The notes below the pieces were generated by a model that saw only the letters and a program-made list of their open reading frames with translations, did not search any database and was not told the DNA's origin. From NCBI RefSeq assembly GCF_010233585.1, contig NZ_CP045997.1, positions 5,620,065 through 5,684,064 on the forward strand: a DNA stretch of 64,000 nt, given 5' to 3'. The position numbers and the translations under genes are program-made. Source of the DNA: Spirosoma endbachense (GTDB lineage: Bacteria > Bacteroidota > Bacteroidia > Cytophagales > Spirosomataceae). Position 1 is the first letter of the stretch, and each line of letters starts with the position of its first letter. Below, piece after piece: positions 8,953 through 17,522 of the stretch.

Positions 8953-9237
8953 ATGAAAAGTAAATCTACCACAGGTATATTGGCCTTCTTTCTGGCCATT
9001 GGCATGCTGTTTACAACAGTTGCCTTCAGGCAAACACCTTCAGCTCGCCCCTATCACGATAGACATACTAACAAACGGCCAGTCGTTGCGACTGTACTAA
9101 TCTGTGGAAGCCGGAGTGCGTATGCTTATCACAGCTCCGAATGTCATGGTCTCGCACGTTGCCGGTCAGAGGTAAGCAGGGTGAGTGTTAGTGAAGCGCG
9201 AAATATGGGGTATCGACCCTGCAAGATATGTTATTGA
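8953..9237 (+). CDS. Small exported Cys/His-rich protein
   Basis: From the ATG at 8953 this gives 94 residues. A GTG at 8926 would add nine. The N-terminus (KSKSTTGILAFFLAIGMLF) is a signal peptide or a single membrane anchor. The C-terminal half has the pattern CGSRSAYAYHSSECHGLARC, then VSVSEARNMGYRPCKICY: paired Cys and His residues spaced like a small metal-binding knuckle, as in Ada-like or zinc-ribbon pieces. This YHxxxCxGL...C...A...G.xxCxxCY pattern is common in short Bacteroidota proteins, often as a C-terminal domain. The function is unknown; metal binding is inferred. It converges with the gene at 9248, whose stop is 10 bp away. Confidence 0.65.
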   Translation: MKSKSTTGILAFFLAIGMLFTTVAFRQTPSARPYHDRHTNKRPVVATVLICGSRSAYAYHSSECHGLARCRSEVSRVSVSEARNMGYRPCKICY

Positions 9238-9247
9238 GGCCCACCCC

Positions 9248-10771
9248 TCATTTATAAATAGCGGGAAAAGATGATCCGGGCTGTTGCTTAACGGCCTGGG
9301 TAGAGCCTGATTCTTTTGCAAAAAGACGAAAGAAAAATGAATCGGGTTTGCCGATTCGCTGCTCAGTGACGTAATATTGGCCGTAATCCCGGAACTCATG
9401 AGGGACCACGTGCACATTGATCGAAAAGCTTTGAAGGGCAGCCAGCAGTTCTTCTCCTCCGGTAAAGGTCGATATGAATAGGAGTACAATCGATACGAGC
9501 TGTTTCCAGGGAGGTAGACCATTGCTTACGGCATTTTTTGTGGCCAGAAAGCTAACAACAAACAACGCTGCCATCGATGTTTTACTACACCAGTCATTCC
9601 AGATACCAAGACGGACAAACGGAATAAGCAGAAGCAGGGAGTAGGCCAACAGGATGAAGCGCGTCTCCCGGCTCGTATTTCTCGACTGAGTCAACAGGAA
9701 AACACCAACCGTGGTGATTAATTCTGTGCCTAGAAATAGCAGGTACTTTACGGTAAAACGAGGCAACCAACTGGCCGTTGGTAACCACTCTACCGGAAAG
9801 GTGAATGAATTTGAGGTGATAAACGTGGCTAAAAGAAGACCCGTAACTATAGACAGGCCTACAGACCAACGATCGAATAGATTCGATTTCTGCTGGCTCG
9901 TGCTTAGTAATAGATAAAGCACACAGAACGGTACTACCCCAATTAAGCCAATGGGCGTCCAGATTAAAACCGATACTAAAGCCGGGCCCAGGAGTTTGGT
10001 TTGCCCCGTTTCGGGTACATTCTCCAGCAACAGGGCCATCAGTAACCAAACCGGTAGGCTATTGTGAGATGACCAGTAGAGTAAACGGGTATTAGAGAGA
10101 AATAGAAAAGGAACGTCCCATAATTCTGCCCGTTCTGTGGTTGCGTGGAGCCAGGAGTTGGCCCACCAATCTAATCCACCATATAAACAGAACAAGAACA
10201 GAAACAGGCCATACAGGTAGCTCTTTGGATAAATCTGTTGCTGTTTAATGTAAAGCAGTGAGTGCAAAACCACTAGAAAGGTGCACAGCCAGGTCCACAA
10301 AAAAAGGCTGAGTTCGCCCAAGGTCCAGCCCAATAATTTACCCAATAGGGCTGCGGGCAAATAATAGCCAATATAATAGACAAAGGGCCTGGATTCCTGG
10401 TAAGAAAATTTATCGCCTAAGTACTCGGGGGTAAACCAGATTGGCCAATCATCATGAATCAAGTGATAAAACGTCGTGTTGGTCATGTTGGCATCATGAT
10501 GAATATAGCCAATTCCACCAATGCCTGATGGCCAAAGCCAGAGAGTAGTGGCCAGTACAGCTATCGTTAATTCAGGAAAATACCGTTTAATGGCATTTAT
10601 CTTTTGCCTGAATGGCCTGTACTGTTTGAGCAGTTGATGAAACTGAATGCCTAGCCAGTAAGCATAAACAATCAGAACCGGAATGGAGATAACAGGTTTG
10701 GTAAAGCCCGCGATGAAGATGAGCGCAGGGAGTAGTAAAATAAAGCAGGTGATAAACTGAATACTAGCCAT
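9248..10771 (-). CDS. Polytopic membrane protein, possible GT-C-fold glycosyltransferase
   Basis: From the ATG at 10771 this is a 507-residue protein with about eleven to thirteen predicted transmembrane helices and a short soluble C-terminal tail. A TTG two codons upstream is less likely. Between the second and third helices is a loop containing HHDANMTNTTFYHLIHDDWP and a nearby ESRPFVYYIGYYLP. The layout, with acidic residues in the first large extracytoplasmic loop and many aromatic residues near membrane faces, resembles GT-C glycosyltransferases that use lipid-linked sugars. I see no sequence signature that proves it. The gene stands alone, convergent with 8953-9237. Cell-envelope sugar transfer is a guess. 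Confidence 0.55.
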   Translation of the reverse strand: MASIQFITCFILLLPALIFIAGFTKPVISIPVLIVYAYWLGIQFHQLLKQYRPFRQKINAIKRYFPELTIAVLATTLWLWPSGIGGIGYIHHDANMTNTTFYHLIHDDWPIWFTPEYLGDKFSYQESRPFVYYIGYYLPAALLGKLLGWTLGELSLFLWTWLCTFLVVLHSLLYIKQQQIYPKSYLYGLFLFLFCLYGGLDWWANSWLHATTERAELWDVPFLFLSNTRLLYWSSHNSLPVWLLMALLLENVPETGQTKLLGPALVSVLIWTPIGLIGVVPFCVLYLLLSTSQQKSNLFDRWSVGLSIVTGLLLATFITSNSFTFPVEWLPTASWLPRFTVKYLLFLGTELITTVGVFLLTQSRNTSRETRFILLAYSLLLLIPFVRLGIWNDWCSKTSMAALFVVSFLATKNAVSNGLPPWKQLVSIVLLFISTFTGGEELLAALQSFSINVHVVPHEFRDYGQYYVTEQRIGKPDSFFFRLFAKESGSTQAVKQQPGSSFPAIYK

Positions 10772-11228
10772 GACCAAACGGATTTCGAGCTTCGAGTTGA
10801 CGTAAGTGAGGGCTTGAAAGTCAGTTGGACAATTCGCTGTTACGCATGCTGCCTGTTAGCAGGGGTCGCCTTAAGGCTATATAAAAGTAGAGGGAATTTT
10901 AATCAGGAATTGGTCAAAAACTATCAAATTTGGGTCATTACTGGCTGATAGTCAGTGCATAAAGACTTGTCTGTATGTGAATGGAATCCTTTATAGTAAG
11001 GTAAACACTTTCCTGGATACTCTCTACAAGCGTCGACGAGCGGGTTCAAGATTCGTACCACACGTCGAGTTTAAAGCAACGTACGGTGTCGTTTCAGAGC
11101 CATTGCCTCATCTATTCATCGTACTGTAAGTGACTTTAATCTTTTTTTACTTTTGTGTTAATAACGGCTGGGTTGCAGCCAACAACTCTCCTTAACGGGG
11201 CTCACCTTACCATCTATCCAGAAATACT
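10772..11228. other. 457-bp divergent intergenic region
   Basis: This region holds the promoters of the divergent genes at 10771 (minus) and 11229 (plus). It contains a 10-bp palindrome GCCTTAAGGC near 10870 and a candidate -7 box at 11148-11155. No open frame of interest, tRNA or repeat copy was recognised. Confidence 0.5.
11148..11155 (+). promoter_or_regulatory. Candidate Bacteroidota -7 element for the K+ channel gene
   Basis: TACTTTTG matches TAnnTTTG and lies 73 bp before the ATG at 11229. The region upstream is T-rich but has no clear -33 TTTG, so this is a weak prediction. Confidence 0.3.
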
Positions 11229-12038
11229 ATGCAGACTCGTTGGCAACGCATCCGCAATCGGCTGCATACTATTGTCTTTGAAAATGATACATGGGCAGGA
11301 CGTCTCTTCGATATAGCTCTACTGTTACTCATTCTGCTAAGCGTAGCCGCCGTTATTGCCGAAAGTGTTCCTGCTCTAGCCAACAGAGAAATCTTCCAGA
11401 TACTGGAGTGGGGCTTCACCGCTGTGTTCACCCTGGAGTTTATTCTTAGACTGATTTCCGTACGTAACCCCCTTCAATACCTGTTCAGCTTCTTTGGGGT
11501 GGTTGATTTTCTGGCTATTCTACCCGCCTATCTAAGTCTGTTTTTATTCGGCTCCCATGAGCTGGTGGTGATCCGAATTCTTCGGCTATTGCGCATTTTT
11601 CGCATATTGAAATTGCAGGAATACACCTCGGCGGCCGACTTACTAGCGGCCTCACTGCGGGAAAGTCGGGCTAAAATCACCGTGTTCTTCGTAGCCATCT
11701 TTACCCTGGTCATTACGCTGGGAGCCATGATGTATGTTGTTGAGGGTCACAGTAATGGCTTTAAAAGTATTCCGTCTAGTATTTATTGGGCTATCATAAC
11801 GATCACCACAGTAGGTTACGGCGATATCGTACCCATTACCTGGATGGGGAAACTGATTGCCAGCCTGATCATGCTGTTGGGTTACGTGATTATTGCCGTT
11901 CCGACAGGCATCGTTGCCGTCAGCTTAACGGGAATAGCAAACCGCCGGGAAATTAACCCGCAAGCCTGTCCCAATTGTGGCCGTCAGGGGCATGATTCAG
12001 ATGCTACGTATTGCAAGTACTGTGCTGAAAAGCTATGA
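11229..12038 (+). CDS. Voltage-gated-type potassium channel with C-terminal zinc ribbon
   Basis: A 269-residue six-helix cation channel. S1 is at about 27-45, S2 at 58-76 and S3 at 86-107. S4 is arginine-rich at about 113-129 (RILRLLRIFRILK, Arg every third residue), the mark of a voltage sensor. S5 is at about 150-171, and the pore loop carries the K+ selectivity filter TVGYGD (194-199). S6 is at about 207-233. After a short linker comes a C-terminal CPNC...CKYC (Cys247, 250, 262, 265), which should bind one Zn2+ as a cytoplasmic zinc ribbon. It probably forms a tetramer in the inner membrane that sets or senses membrane potential. It is a single-gene unit. Confidence 0.92.
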   Translation: MQTRWQRIRNRLHTIVFENDTWAGRLFDIALLLLILLSVAAVIAESVPALANREIFQILEWGFTAVFTLEFILRLISVRNPLQYLFSFFGVVDFLAILPAYLSLFLFGSHELVVIRILRLLRIFRILKLQEYTSAADLLAASLRESRAKITVFFVAIFTLVITLGAMMYVVEGHSNGFKSIPSSIYWAIITITTVGYGDIVPITWMGKLIASLIMLLGYVIIAVPTGIVAVSLTGIANRREINPQACPNCGRQGHDSDATYCKYCAEKL

Positions 12039-12149
12039 GGCATGACAGATACAGGAGTAATCTGAAATAGCCAGAATGAAATAAGAGATTCAGCTTATAA
12101 ACAGCTTTCGTGGCAACCCTTGTAACATTGACTATCATAAGTAGATCGT

Positions 12150-12710
12150 ATGCTCAACAACAGCTCATTTAACTTTGATATTAATTGGGAGAAATGGAAT
12201 CATTTGGTTGAAGAGGTGAAAATCCCGGCCAAAACAACATTGTTACATGAGGGCGAGGTATCTAAAAATACTTAATTAATAAAAAAAGGGTGCCTTCGTC
12301 TTTGGTTTAACAACAACGGGAAAGACATAACATTTCAGTTTTTTTTTGAAAATCAGGGCGTTTCGTCGATCGAAAGTTTTCAGTCAGGACAACCTAGTTT
12401 GTTCAGCATTGAGAGTATCGAACCGTCAACGCTGTTAGTGGTGTCAAAAGCAAACCTGGATCTAATGATAGAAGACCTCTCAGATTATCAGATGTTTATG
12501 CAGGAGCATCTTCTAAAGCGGATGCATCACTATTCAAAGCTGTTTCTATCCCGTATTAAAAATAATCCGCTGGAGCGATACCTCGAACTATTGGCCGACA
12601 GTCCACACATTATTCAGCGGGTACCCCAACATTATATTGCCTCTTATCTGGGGATCACACCCGTGTCGCTGAGCCGAATCCGGAATAAAGTACTGATCGA
12701 CAAAAAATAA
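12150..12710 (+). pseudogene. Crp/Fnr-family regulator interrupted by one in-frame stop
   Basis: An ATG at 12150 opens a frame that reads MLNNSSFNFDINWEKW and reaches HEGEVSKNT, then meets TAA at 12273-12275 (codon 42). Beyond that single stop the same frame continues without a shift: LIKKGCLRLWFNNNGKDITF, then SFQSGQPSLFSIESIEPSTL, to a stop at 12710. Together this makes a standard 186-residue Crp/Fnr protein with a cNMP-type beta-roll, a long helix, and a C-terminal HTH (QHYIASYLGITPVSLSRIRN). A Tyr or similar codon is expected at the stop position. It is either a recent nonsense mutation or a base error. Its likely target is the dehydrogenase gene 86 bp downstream. Internal initiation would give only the C-terminal part. 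Confidence 0.8.
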
Positions 12711-12739
12711 ACGTAGCTGACGATCTGTGCAGCATTTCT

Positions 12740-12793
12740 TAACAATTGTTATCGTGTAACGGGAGTGGCTATCGGACCTTTGTTTAAAACAAA
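12740..12793 (+). promoter_or_regulatory. Palindromes in front of the dehydrogenase gene
   Basis: Two perfect palindromes lie between the broken regulator and the dehydrogenase: TAACAATTGTTA at 12740-12751 and TTTGTTT-A-AAACAAA at 12779-12793. The second ends three bases before the ATG at 12797. Either could be an operator for a Crp/Fnr-type dimer, given the neighbour gene. Their spacing differs from the classic TGTGA-N6-TCACA site, so the assignment is inference. Confidence 0.35.
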
Positions 12794-12796
12794 TAC

Positions 12797-13777
12797 ATGA
12801 TAGCCATGAAAGCTGCAGTAATTCACCAATTTGGCGAAATACCCCGTTACGAAGACTTCGCCGATCCAATTCCTCAAACAGAAGATGATCTGATATTAAC
12901 GGTAAAGGCCGCATCCATCAAGAACATTGACAAGTACCAGGCCAAAGGATCGCATTATGACCGGTATAAGAATTTGCCTGCCGTAGTGGGTACTGACGGC
13001 GTTGGCATATTGCCGGATGGTACCCGCGTGTTTGCCTTCTATGCAGGCGCTACCATGGCCGAAAAGGCGTTGGTACGATCGGGTGCTTATGTAGTTTTAC
13101 CCGATGCCATTGACAGTATAACTGCTGCCGCTTTGCCCAATCCGGGTTTATCGGCCTGGTTTTCGCTTTATTATCGCGCTGGTTTACGACCAGGAGAAAC
13201 TGTTCTTATAAACGGGTCAACCGGCGTTACTGGAAAAATGGCTATTCAACTGGCTAACTATTTCGGTGCTGGAAAAGTGATTGCTACAGGTAGAAACCCA
13301 CAAACGTTGGCCACGCTTCCCAATTTAGGGGCTGATGTCGTCATTTCACTCGCCCAATCCGATGCCGATTTGCAGGCAGCCTTAAAAACTGAACTGAAAA
13401 AAAAACCAGTCGATGTCATTATCGACTACACATGGGGGCATCCCGCCGAAATTTTACTACGCACACTTACGGGCAATGACTTTATGGCCGAAGCGCATCG
13501 GACACGTTACGTGACGGTTGGAGAAATGGCTGGACCTACTATTCAACTGGCCTCGGATACCTTACGAAGTGCAGCCATTGAGTTATATGGCGTTGGAGGA
13601 GGTAGTATTCCGAAGGAGGTTATGAAAAAAGTACCAACCGAATTGCTGCCAAAATTATTTGACTTAGCCGCGAGAGGTCTATTGACAATAGAAACTGAAA
13701 TTATCTCGCTGAAAGATGTTGAACAAGCTTGGGAACAGGGCGAAACCGCTGGTAAACGATTCGTACTTGTACCGTGA
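12797..13777 (+). CDS. Medium-chain dehydrogenase/quinone-oxidoreductase-like protein
   Basis: A 326-residue member of the zinc-independent medium-chain dehydrogenase/reductase (MDR) superfamily. A GroES-like N-terminal domain is followed by a Rossmann domain with an NADP-binding turn at about 139-165 (INGSTGVTGKMAIQLANYFG, then VIATGRN). There are no structural zinc cysteines and no catalytic Cys-His pair, which points to a quinone or enone reductase type. An ATG three codons in (12806, MKAAVIHQFG) is a very plausible alternative start. It follows the interrupted Crp/Fnr gene with 86 bp between them, a pairing often seen where a Crp-like protein controls an oxidoreductase. The substrate is unknown. 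Confidence 0.82.
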   Translation: MIAMKAAVIHQFGEIPRYEDFADPIPQTEDDLILTVKAASIKNIDKYQAKGSHYDRYKNLPAVVGTDGVGILPDGTRVFAFYAGATMAEKALVRSGAYVVLPDAIDSITAAALPNPGLSAWFSLYYRAGLRPGETVLINGSTGVTGKMAIQLANYFGAGKVIATGRNPQTLATLPNLGADVVISLAQSDADLQAALKTELKKKPVDVIIDYTWGHPAEILLRTLTGNDFMAEAHRTRYVTVGEMAGPTIQLASDTLRSAAIELYGVGGGSIPKEVMKKVPTELLPKLFDLAARGLLTIETEIISLKDVEQAWEQGETAGKRFVLVP

Positions 13778-13928
13778 TATCAGGATTCAAATTTCCCTCC
13801 TGTCGTCGCTTTCTGTCAGAAGGTGTCAGGGCCGTTCATACTCAGTATAGCTGGCTGGAAGTTACATGATCGGCGTATTTAGCTAACTGGGCAATCGGCA
13901 TGTGTACGGACTAAGCGAATAAAAACAG

Positions 13929-14807
13929 TTAATTGACTGGCTGGCTTTGCAAAATATTCCACTGCACTTGTCCCGGTAATAAACGATAAACGGGGATTTG
14001 AATCTTATACTGCTGGCAATACCGTTTGATGGCCGAATCGATCTCTTCGGCTGAGTAACGGGAAGAAAAGTGACCCAGAATTAGGGTGTCGATCTTCAAT
14101 TGAGCCAAATCCCTTAACACCTCTTCCAGGGTACTGTGACGATTACGGGTCGGGTCAACCTCTTTGATGTCCTGACGGTTCAAAAAAGTGGCTTCATGGA
14201 TTAGGATACCCGTGTGGTTCCATTGTGCCAACTGGTCTGCCGGAGTATCGCCCGAATAACCTAATAGATTCGATCGGATCTCCTCTAACATTATTTCCCG
14301 GCCGCCCGCCAGAGCCATCTGAGTCAACTGCTCCTGGGGTAGACCTGCCAACTCGGCTTTGAGTTTGTGTTTGAGTTGATAGAGTTGATAGCTCACGCTT
14401 TTTATCTGCTGCGGTTGGGCATTAGCCACATGGTTGTTGCGGAGAGCCTGCACATACATGTCTTTTTGAATCGCTACGCTTTGCTGATGGGCCAGACCCT
14501 GCCAGCTGGTTTGACTGACACGAGCATCAAATTGCTTGGAAAATACCTCCAGCGCCGAAATTGACCGTGCGTCAGTCGGGAAATAAAGGTGTGGGAGCCC
14601 TTCTCGGGCGATGAGTTCATTGAGCCGCAACAAACCGGTCAGGTGATCCCGATCGGCGTGCGAGAGAAATATGTGGTCAATTTTACGGGATTTTTGCAGC
14701 AGTGTAGGGGCCACACCGTCTCCGGCATCGAACAGCAGTCGGAGTTCTTCGATGAAATACCAGGTAGAGAACAGAGCCGTCGAATAGCCTGTGATGGTTA
14801 GATTCAT
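13929..14807 (-). CDS. Metallo-beta-lactamase-fold protein of the RNase Z-like group
   Basis: A 292-residue metallo-beta-lactamase-fold hydrolase. The metal motif reads SHADRDHLTG (His50, Asp52, Asp54, His55), so the second His of the usual HxHxDH is replaced by Asp. Further ligands are suggested by HEATF near 205 and LGHFSSRYS near 245, the latter typical of RNase Z-like enzymes. The start LTITGYSTALFSTWYF lacks the GTGxxxP signature of true tRNase Z. It may process RNA or a phosphodiester, but a different small substrate is equally possible. It is last in a run of minus-strand genes, with a 256-bp gap to the next MBL gene that holds no other recognised feature. Confidence 0.75.
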   Translation of the reverse strand: MNLTITGYSTALFSTWYFIEELRLLFDAGDGVAPTLLQKSRKIDHIFLSHADRDHLTGLLRLNELIAREGLPHLYFPTDARSISALEVFSKQFDARVSQTSWQGLAHQQSVAIQKDMYVQALRNNHVANAQPQQIKSVSYQLYQLKHKLKAELAGLPQEQLTQMALAGGREIMLEEIRSNLLGYSGDTPADQLAQWNHTGILIHEATFLNRQDIKEVDPTRNRHSTLEEVLRDLAQLKIDTLILGHFSSRYSAEEIDSAIKRYCQQYKIQIPVYRLLPGQVQWNILQSQPVN

Positions 14808-15063
14808 AGGTTAGCTGAAATGCTCCTTTAGTCAGGGTTAGTTCCTTAACTACTGAAAGTGGAGGTTTGTGCCATGACCATAAACAAAAATAGGGCTACA
14901 GTTCAACCGTTTATGGTCGCTCTCAGGAAAGTAGCAGATATAGACGTGCTGGCGGCTTCAAAGGCATTCATGGTAGGGCAGTAGTAGTTTTGAACATATT
15001 GACGAGTTCGGTGTATTTCGTTGCCAGACCTGATTTTGCCTGATCGTTTTTTGCGGCAATTCA

Positions 15064-15840
15064 TCAACCAGGCAGGGCAGTGGGCACACCTGGTGGCAAA
15101 AAAAGAAGCTGGTCAGCAATGCCCAGTGTGGCAAATGATTGCTGGAGAACCTCTTTGTTTTCGGTATAATGCGACCAGCCTTCGTAATGAACGGGAATGA
15201 TTTTCGATTCAGGAAAGGCGGAAGCTGTATCGAGGGCGTCATTCGTACCCATCGTGAGATTAAAGGGCCCTCTGGGTTTGGCAGCTCCGGCAAAGATGAA
15301 TACGTAGTGCGGCCTGAATTTTTGGGCAACTTCCTGGACGCCATCATAAAAGACCGTATCGCCCGTCAGGTAAATCTCAATCGGTGTATTGCCCGAGAGA
15401 GACAGCAAAAAACCAGTTACGTCCCCGGTAATGGGCTCAATTCCGGCTGGTCCGTGCCGGGCGGGCGTGCTGGTAATGGTCAGTACATCGCCTTCAGGTG
15501 TGGGTAGCACAATGTTTTCCCAGGGAGATAAACCAATGGCAGTCCCTCCTAATCGTTCGGCTGCTATATTGGTGGTTAGCGTTTTAGGAACTCGTTTCAG
15601 TAATTCACGACCCGCCCGATCTAAATTATCGCCATGTTGGTCATGACTTAACAAGACCACATCAATGCGACCAATGTCCTGAATCGCCGGTCCTTCCAGT
15701 TTCCAGTACATCGGTTTTTCTGGGGTCGGGAATGCTGCGCCTGCCGGATCCAGTGTTGGATCGGTCATAAGCCGTAGTCCACCCACTTCTAAAATGACCG
15801 TTGGACCGCCCAGATACGTAGCAGTGATTGTATTTTTCAT
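15064..15840 (-). CDS. MBL-fold metallohydrolase, UlaG-like
   Basis: A 258-residue metallo-beta-lactamase-fold protein with the start TATYLGGPTVILEVGGLRLMTDP that is usual for the UlaG-like branch. The metal motif is SHDQHGDNLD (His66, His69, Asp71, Asn72), a recurrent variant of HxHxDH. Later ligands are probably the His of ARHGP, the Asp of LTGDTVF and the His of IPVHYEGWSHY. Family members cleave lactones, phosphodiesters and similar bonds, and the substrate here is unknown. It is encoded 93 bp after the nitronate monooxygenase gene on the same strand. The cytoplasm is the likely site, as no signal peptide is present. Confidence 0.8.
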   Translation of the reverse strand: MKNTITATYLGGPTVILEVGGLRLMTDPTLDPAGAAFPTPEKPMYWKLEGPAIQDIGRIDVVLLSHDQHGDNLDRAGRELLKRVPKTLTTNIAAERLGGTAIGLSPWENIVLPTPEGDVLTITSTPARHGPAGIEPITGDVTGFLLSLSGNTPIEIYLTGDTVFYDGVQEVAQKFRPHYVFIFAGAAKPRGPFNLTMGTNDALDTASAFPESKIIPVHYEGWSHYTENKEVLQQSFATLGIADQLLFLPPGVPTALPG

Positions 15841-15933
15841 CGTTTCAGGGTTTAATGGTACTTGTTTGTCATTAGGTAATCCAGGTAGTTATCAAATAAT
15901 TGATACTAAAAATGCCCCGGCCAATACATTTAC

Positions 15934-17019
15934 TCACCTACTTAATTGGTCGAAATAAGCCGTTGTTTCTGCCAGAATAGCCTGCATCAGTTCGCCTGCT
16001 TTCCGGTGCTTCAGCACAGGTGCAATCTGCCCACCCCAAAACAGGATCATGTCCCATTTCTCCTGATCAATAGCCGCTTTTCGCAGGGAAGACATGAACT
16101 GGGTTTGCAGCGGAAACGGCAAAAATTGCTTCTCTTTGCCGAGTAAATCGCTGGCAATCCGGCTGGTTATGCCACGGCCGAGCCTGCCCGTAAATGCCCG
16201 CGTCAGAGAGGTATACCTGGCTGCATCCGAGAACAGCATCTGCCGGTGAATCGGCGTAGCATTCGATTCTTCGCAAGCCAGAAAGGCGGTTCCAATCTGC
16301 GCGGCACTGGCGCCCAATGCCATCGCAGCAGCCACTCCTTTTCCATCAGCAATGCCCCCAGCCGCTATAATGGGCGTCTTCACCTTTTCCCGGATTAACT
16401 GGAGTAGTACAAACGTACCCGTAATCGACGATTCTGCCGACGCTAAAAACGAAGGTCGGTGGCCACCCGCTTCAAAACCAGAAGCAATGATCAGATCAAC
16501 CCCGGCGGCTTCTAAAACCAGAGCCTCATCCAGCGTAGTTGCTGCCCCGATTGTCACGATGCCCAGCTTTCGGCATTGATTCAAGATCTCTGGGGAAGGA
16601 ACGCCGAACATAAAGCTAAAGACCGGCGGACGCAGATGCAGCAGCGCATCTACCTGATTCTCGAATCGGGAAGCAAACGGAGCAGGCTTGTCGGGCAGGG
16701 GAATACCCAGTTGATCGAAGTACGGTTTGAACAGTTGTTTAGCCTGCTCAAAGGGCTCATCCGCGGTCGTCCCGTTAGGCGCGTCCGTATCTGAAACCCA
16801 TAAATTGATATTATAAGGCTGATTGGTAGCGGCTTGTATCTGTTGGCCCACGCTGATGATTTCATCCGGACTTAACGTATAGGCACCATAACCACCGAGT
16901 CCGCCCGCATTCGAGACCGTGGCGACCAGATCAACCGATGAAAGATTACCGCCGAATGGTCCCTGTAGTATTGGATATTGAATACCGAGCCGCTCAGTTG
17001 CTTTTGTGTTGTACCACAT
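15934..17019 (-). CDS. Nitronate monooxygenase-family FMN oxidoreductase
   Basis: A 361-residue TIM-barrel flavoprotein of the nitronate monooxygenase (2-nitropropane dioxygenase) family, which oxidises alkyl nitronates with O2 through FMN. Family marks are an N-terminal GIQYPILQGPFGG, the motif ASGFEAGGHRPSF with the active-site-region His, and the phosphate-binding GGIADGKGVAAAMALGASAAQIGTAF region near 220. The length fits the family. It sits in a tight run with the NTF2-like gene (11 bp), the tautomerase and YceI, which suggests one transcript concerned with small electrophiles or oxidative chemistry. The natural substrate is uncertain, because many proteins of this family are enoyl or propionate-3-nitronate enzymes. 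Confidence 0.86.
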   Translation of the reverse strand: MWYNTKATERLGIQYPILQGPFGGNLSSVDLVATVSNAGGLGGYGAYTLSPDEIISVGQQIQAATNQPYNINLWVSDTDAPNGTTADEPFEQAKQLFKPYFDQLGIPLPDKPAPFASRFENQVDALLHLRPPVFSFMFGVPSPEILNQCRKLGIVTIGAATTLDEALVLEAAGVDLIIASGFEAGGHRPSFLASAESSITGTFVLLQLIREKVKTPIIAAGGIADGKGVAAAMALGASAAQIGTAFLACEESNATPIHRQMLFSDAARYTSLTRAFTGRLGRGITSRIASDLLGKEKQFLPFPLQTQFMSSLRKAAIDQEKWDMILFWGGQIAPVLKHRKAGELMQAILAETTAYFDQLSR

Positions 17020-17030
17020 ACCGATAGAGG

Positions 17031-17408
17031 TTATTCGTTAACGTGCGTAATCATTTTATTGACAATGAGCCAATGGCCGTCCAGCTTATGAAATGACAGA
17101 AACTCGTGGTAGTTGAAGTCATACATCTTCACCCTGACTTTGGCCATCGCGATGGAATGGATCACATCAATAGAGATAATTTCACCTTTAAATGGCTTCC
17201 CGGATTCTTTTGGGCTTTGTCGATTTTTTACTCCGTCCAGATATTGATCCAGGATTCTGGCATAAGGCTGTCCGTTCACATCCCCAAAAAGTAGTGTTCC
17301 GGGGTTAAACGTACCACCTAAAAGCACAACATCGCCTTCATAAATGCCGTTAAAATAACTGTTCAGCATAGTTGTAATCGCTGCTATTGCTTCCTGATTG
17401 GTTTCCAT
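17031..17408 (-). CDS. NTF2-like protein, putative lumazine-binding family
   Basis: A 125-residue alpha+beta protein of the NTF2/SnoaL-like superfamily, closest in pattern to the putative lumazine-binding group. It begins with helix NQEAIAAITTMLNSYFNGIYEGD and has the central GTLLFGDVNGQPYARI and the closing strand LDGHWLIVNKMITHVNE. Such proteins bind or act on small hydrophobic molecules in a cone-shaped pocket. No catalytic pair can be assigned with confidence. It lies 11 bp before the nitronate monooxygenase gene, so the two are translated from one message. A 114-bp gap separates it from the tautomerase gene upstream. Confidence 0.75.
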   Translation of the reverse strand: METNQEAIAAITTMLNSYFNGIYEGDVVLLGGTFNPGTLLFGDVNGQPYARILDQYLDGVKNRQSPKESGKPFKGEIISIDVIHSIAMAKVRVKMYDFNYHEFLSFHKLDGHWLIVNKMITHVNE

Positions 17409-17522
17409 GGTTGTTCCGTTAAGCCGTGACTATTTTTTCAGACCAGCCTATTGATGGTAAAACAGGTTTGACGTCACCAGAATGACCTGAAAAAATAGTT
17501 GCCAGAAGTGTTTTTATCGGTT

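Noticed and set aside
12399..12710. A stand-alone 103-residue HTH protein
   Set aside because: The frame continues upstream across one stop to a full Crp/Fnr N-terminus, so it is the C-terminal part of a broken gene.
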